From the NCBI GenBank assembly GCA_036345935.2, contig JADWOT020000642.1, positions 62,001 through 126,000 on the forward strand: a stretch of 64,000 bases of DNA, written 5' to 3'. Shown piece by piece: positions 61,599-64,000 of the stretch. The position numbers and the translations under genes were made by a program. The DNA comes from Taenia hydatigena (lineage: Eukaryota > Platyhelminthes > Cestoda > Cyclophyllidea > Taeniidae). The notes below the pieces were generated by a model, which worked only from the letters and a program-made list of their open reading frames with translations, searched no databases and had not been told where the DNA came from. Numbering within the stretch: position 1 is the stretch's first letter; each line of letters opens with the position of its first letter.

Positions 61599-61947
61599 GC
61601 ATCTTCAGGGTGACAGTAGTGATTCAGATCACTGTAACGATCGCGGACGGCGAGGGATGGAGAGAGGTGGTGTGGGAAAAAAAAAGGAGGTGACAGAAGT
61701 TCAGCTGGGGCATTATCATCGGAGAGGGTGGGAGCGGTGTTTGAAACGGATGCTCTGCTACGGACACTACCACAGTCATCCTGAGGTTCAATTCGTACGA
61801 AATTACACAGAGCTGCTAGGAAGGGTTGGAGACCTTCTGTCAGTGCTTTCTGACGCTCAAAGCTGCAGGTCTTGCTGGACTCACTGCCGTGCCTTTGACG
61901 ACAAGGCTCGGTGGAGTGCCCTCTTCCCCCTTTTGGTTTGCATATAG
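61599..61947 (+). CDS. Weak candidate 3' exon
   Basis: A good acceptor (polypyrimidine tract ending tcctatttcttag at 61598) leads into 116 open codons: HLQGDSSDSDHCNDRGRRGM, then a basic GKKKEV segment, a His/Arg-rich part and several Cys, ending at a stop at 61947. No family was recognised and no second copy was found. Composition is plausible for protein but not decisive. Confidence 0.2.
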
Positions 61948-62879
61948 ACGCGTTTGTGTGATTTGTCTGCGACTTTTCAGGCTGGAATTTCTTTGCCTCA
62001 GTCTTGGTTTCTTTGTAGTTGGCGGGGAAGGAGACGGAACTGCCGGGTGGGTGTTGTAAGCGTGGGGGTCTCTGGTTATTTCTCTACATGAAATTGGCAA
62101 TGATCAGTGCAAAATGGACATCTGAAGGATCGACCTTGGCAGGTTTTGATTCTCTAACATCGTTGAACTATACGTATGCGTTGATTTGGTGGAGTAAATG
62201 TTCGCCTAACAAAGAGGTGAATGCATGCAAACCTGTTTGAGCTACTGATAACTGGCCCTTCCGTTCATAAAATTAAACCTATTGCATTCGTTTACTGTGC
62301 CAGGGTCGTTTCTAGTGCACGTGACCACCTGTAATGGTTGATTTATGTGGGCGAACTCCTCGAGTGAGGGCTAGTAGGGGTTGAGGGCGTTGTGCGATCC
62401 ACGATGGGCACCTTGTGCTGAGATTCATATTTTAGCATTATCTTTAATGCTTCACTTTTCTACATCTGCAATATGTGCTGTGGACGAATGCTAGCATCAC
62501 TTGTGCTACGTATCTCCGCCCTTCTCATGCCTATATAATGCCTTCAAATGCAACTTTGGCCCAGACTTAGCCGAAGGATGGGGTTTCCTTGCATTGGGTT
62601 CTGTCTAGGTGGAGTGACTCATGGGATGAAGTATGAATATGATCCCGATGAAGGGGTATACAAATACCTGGGCGTGCCTAGTTTTCTCGGAAGTCATTTC
62701 AAACAAATTCCAGGATGATGGACCTGAAAATCTATGCACAGAAAGTTTGGAACTGAAGAGCTGCCAGATTAAAAAATCAGTAGGAGTGTAGTCGTGTAGC
62801 ATGGATGGTCGATTGACTTTCTCATCCTTTACCGATTCATGGCAAGGGGTTGCTTGATTGCTCACCTGGTATAGTTGCA
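61948..62879. other. Right flank, no recognised gene
   Basis: A short frame near 62615-62700 (HGMKYEYDPDEGVYKYLGVP) looks protein-like but ends in stops, and no relative was seen in the window. Confidence 0.35.
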
Positions 62880-63420
62880 ACGTCATGGCGTCGAGTGGTG
62901 CTGGCGAAAGCACTGCAGTGAATGCGTAATATTGGAGAGTAATACTACTGATGGGCTGTTTATCAAATCACATGAGCTTCTAGACAATGGAAGGGTCGTT
63001 GGTAATAAGATGAAAGGTGAAGGTGGTATTTTGTAGGCAATGTGTTACAGTGATGTACGCGCTGGTGCCTCTGCCGCGTCTCCACGATTGAAGCAACAAA
63101 GTGTGTAAGATGGTGGGGGTGGGTAGGGAGGGCAATGCAGTAAGGGACTGCGTAAATTAAATTGAGGTTATGGTGGCTACTACTAATCAATCCCAACCTT
63201 GTAGCACTTATGGAAGCACACCATGGCAAGTTGGATAGAGTAGGCGTAATTTTGGCTAGCCGTACTACTGGTGGACTGCTTAGTAGAGGATATGAGCTAC
63301 CAACTACAGGAAGGGACTCGGTGATAATAAGGGGATGGTGCAGACGGTTGTGTGTTGGCAACGTGTTGCGATGGAAATGGGTAGGTGCCTCCGTCAGAGG
63401 CGTAGAAACGATGGCTTGAC
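62880..63420 (+). repeat. Degenerate 318-bp tandem duplication
   Basis: The stretches actactgatgggctgttta (62945) and ctactggtggactgctta (63263) lie 318 bp apart and are followed by matching blocks (gcaatgtgttacagtgatg with gcaacgtgttgcgatgg; tggtgcctctg with taggtgcctccg). The copies are well diverged. Copy 2 is open for 85 codons on + (63162-63419); copy 1 has stops. The nature of the unit is unknown. Confidence 0.55.
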
Positions 63421-64000
63421 GAAATGTGGCGGGGAGGGGTAACGTGAAGAATGCTGAGACTGCACAAATTTGCATGGTCTGTATCGATGCAGCTCAGGTT
63501 GTGCCTACGAGCTGCCAGTGCTTGACTGGTCTTACAAGGACCTTGATGGAAGGCAAAGGCGAGTATGGAGGTAGAGAGCGTCGGTTTACCGTAGGCTGAC
63601 GATGCGGCAATTTTCTGGGTCGGTTGTGTTATGCTGGGTTAAGCTAAGGCGAGCTAAGAAGGCATAAAACCACTAGGGCTGGATTCGCTTAGGGGCCGTG
63701 AGGAGGGCAATGGCGAGGCAGTGGGATGGTAAGATTGGATCCTAAATGACCAATTTAGGTATAGTTCGTCAAACAAAAATCCAGGCAAACGAAATAATGC
63801 ATTTTAAGGCGAGATGTTTAAAACCGGTGACATTGTTCGTATCAGATAAATGCAGTGTGGGAAAAGGACAAATGGATGAGCGATAAGTGTATAGATGGCT
63901 GATTTAATAAAATCTGTGCCAAATTTGCTCAATTCTAATCAATTTTAAGCAAGATAACCAACGAGAATTTGTCAGTTTTATTTGAACCAGTAGTTTCGTT
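63421..64000. other. Right end of window, no recognised gene
   Basis: Nothing beyond short chance frames was seen. Confidence 0.4.

Noticed and set aside
62963..63475. Open frame of 170 codons on the - strand
   Set aside because: It runs across both halves of the 318-bp duplication, is His/Pro/Thr-rich and has no recognised domain or splice support. Chance openness of the repeat is the simpler explanation.

Overview
The window reads as gene-poor, intron-rich metazoan nuclear DNA. The longest open frame is only 199 codons. There is no operon structure, no bacterial-style start site, and no rRNA, tRNA or CRISPR signal. Coding-like fragments are short and begin at polypyrimidine tracts ending in CAG. 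The fibronectin type III (FN3) plus Thr/Ser-repeat content would fit a parasitic flatworm, but this is a weak guess and nothing here proves the taxon.

The dominant structure is a giant inverted repeat. Positions 1-20034 recur in reverse complement as 30046-50078, around a unique 10,011-bp spacer (20035-30045). All open frames compared between the arms are identical in sequence. The mirror coordinates sum to 50079 outside, and 50080 inside, a single one-base length difference beside a C15/G15 tract (12577 versus 37502). The left arm runs off the window, so the outer edge of the palindrome is not seen. The arms are so similar that the duplication must be very recent, kept uniform by gene conversion, or an assembly artefact.

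Inside the arms and spacer lies a much older, decayed array of exon-sized modules. Module B is an FN3-like exon of about 96 codons. Module A is an FN3 exon of about 88 codons carrying the GYTIEWS motif. Module M is a Thr/Ser-rich mucin-like domain built on a 36-bp (12-codon) minisatellite. The order B-A-M is seen twice: on the - strand of the spacer (25877 to about 23660, the least damaged set) and on the + strand of the left arm (15835-16920, mirrored at 34245-33160). Further B and A copies with stops, frameshifts or lost acceptors lie on both strands. Other recurring pieces are C (a NEAEL-RHLQ peptide), E (a Cys/His exon with a strong splice donor), F (an FN3 C-terminal half) and G (a non-coding block).

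On a larger scale, 17420-21260 is a diverged direct copy of 40200-43190. This older homology runs straight through the left palindrome junction at 20034 but not through the right one at 30046. The left junction therefore looks ancestral and the right one looks like the new joint.

The right flank (50079-64000) has no gene I can name. It holds a pyrimidine-rich stretch with a long CTC triplet tract (51744-51833), one more copy of module C (near 55300), a weak candidate exon (61599-61947) and a degenerate 318-bp tandem duplication (about 62880-63420).
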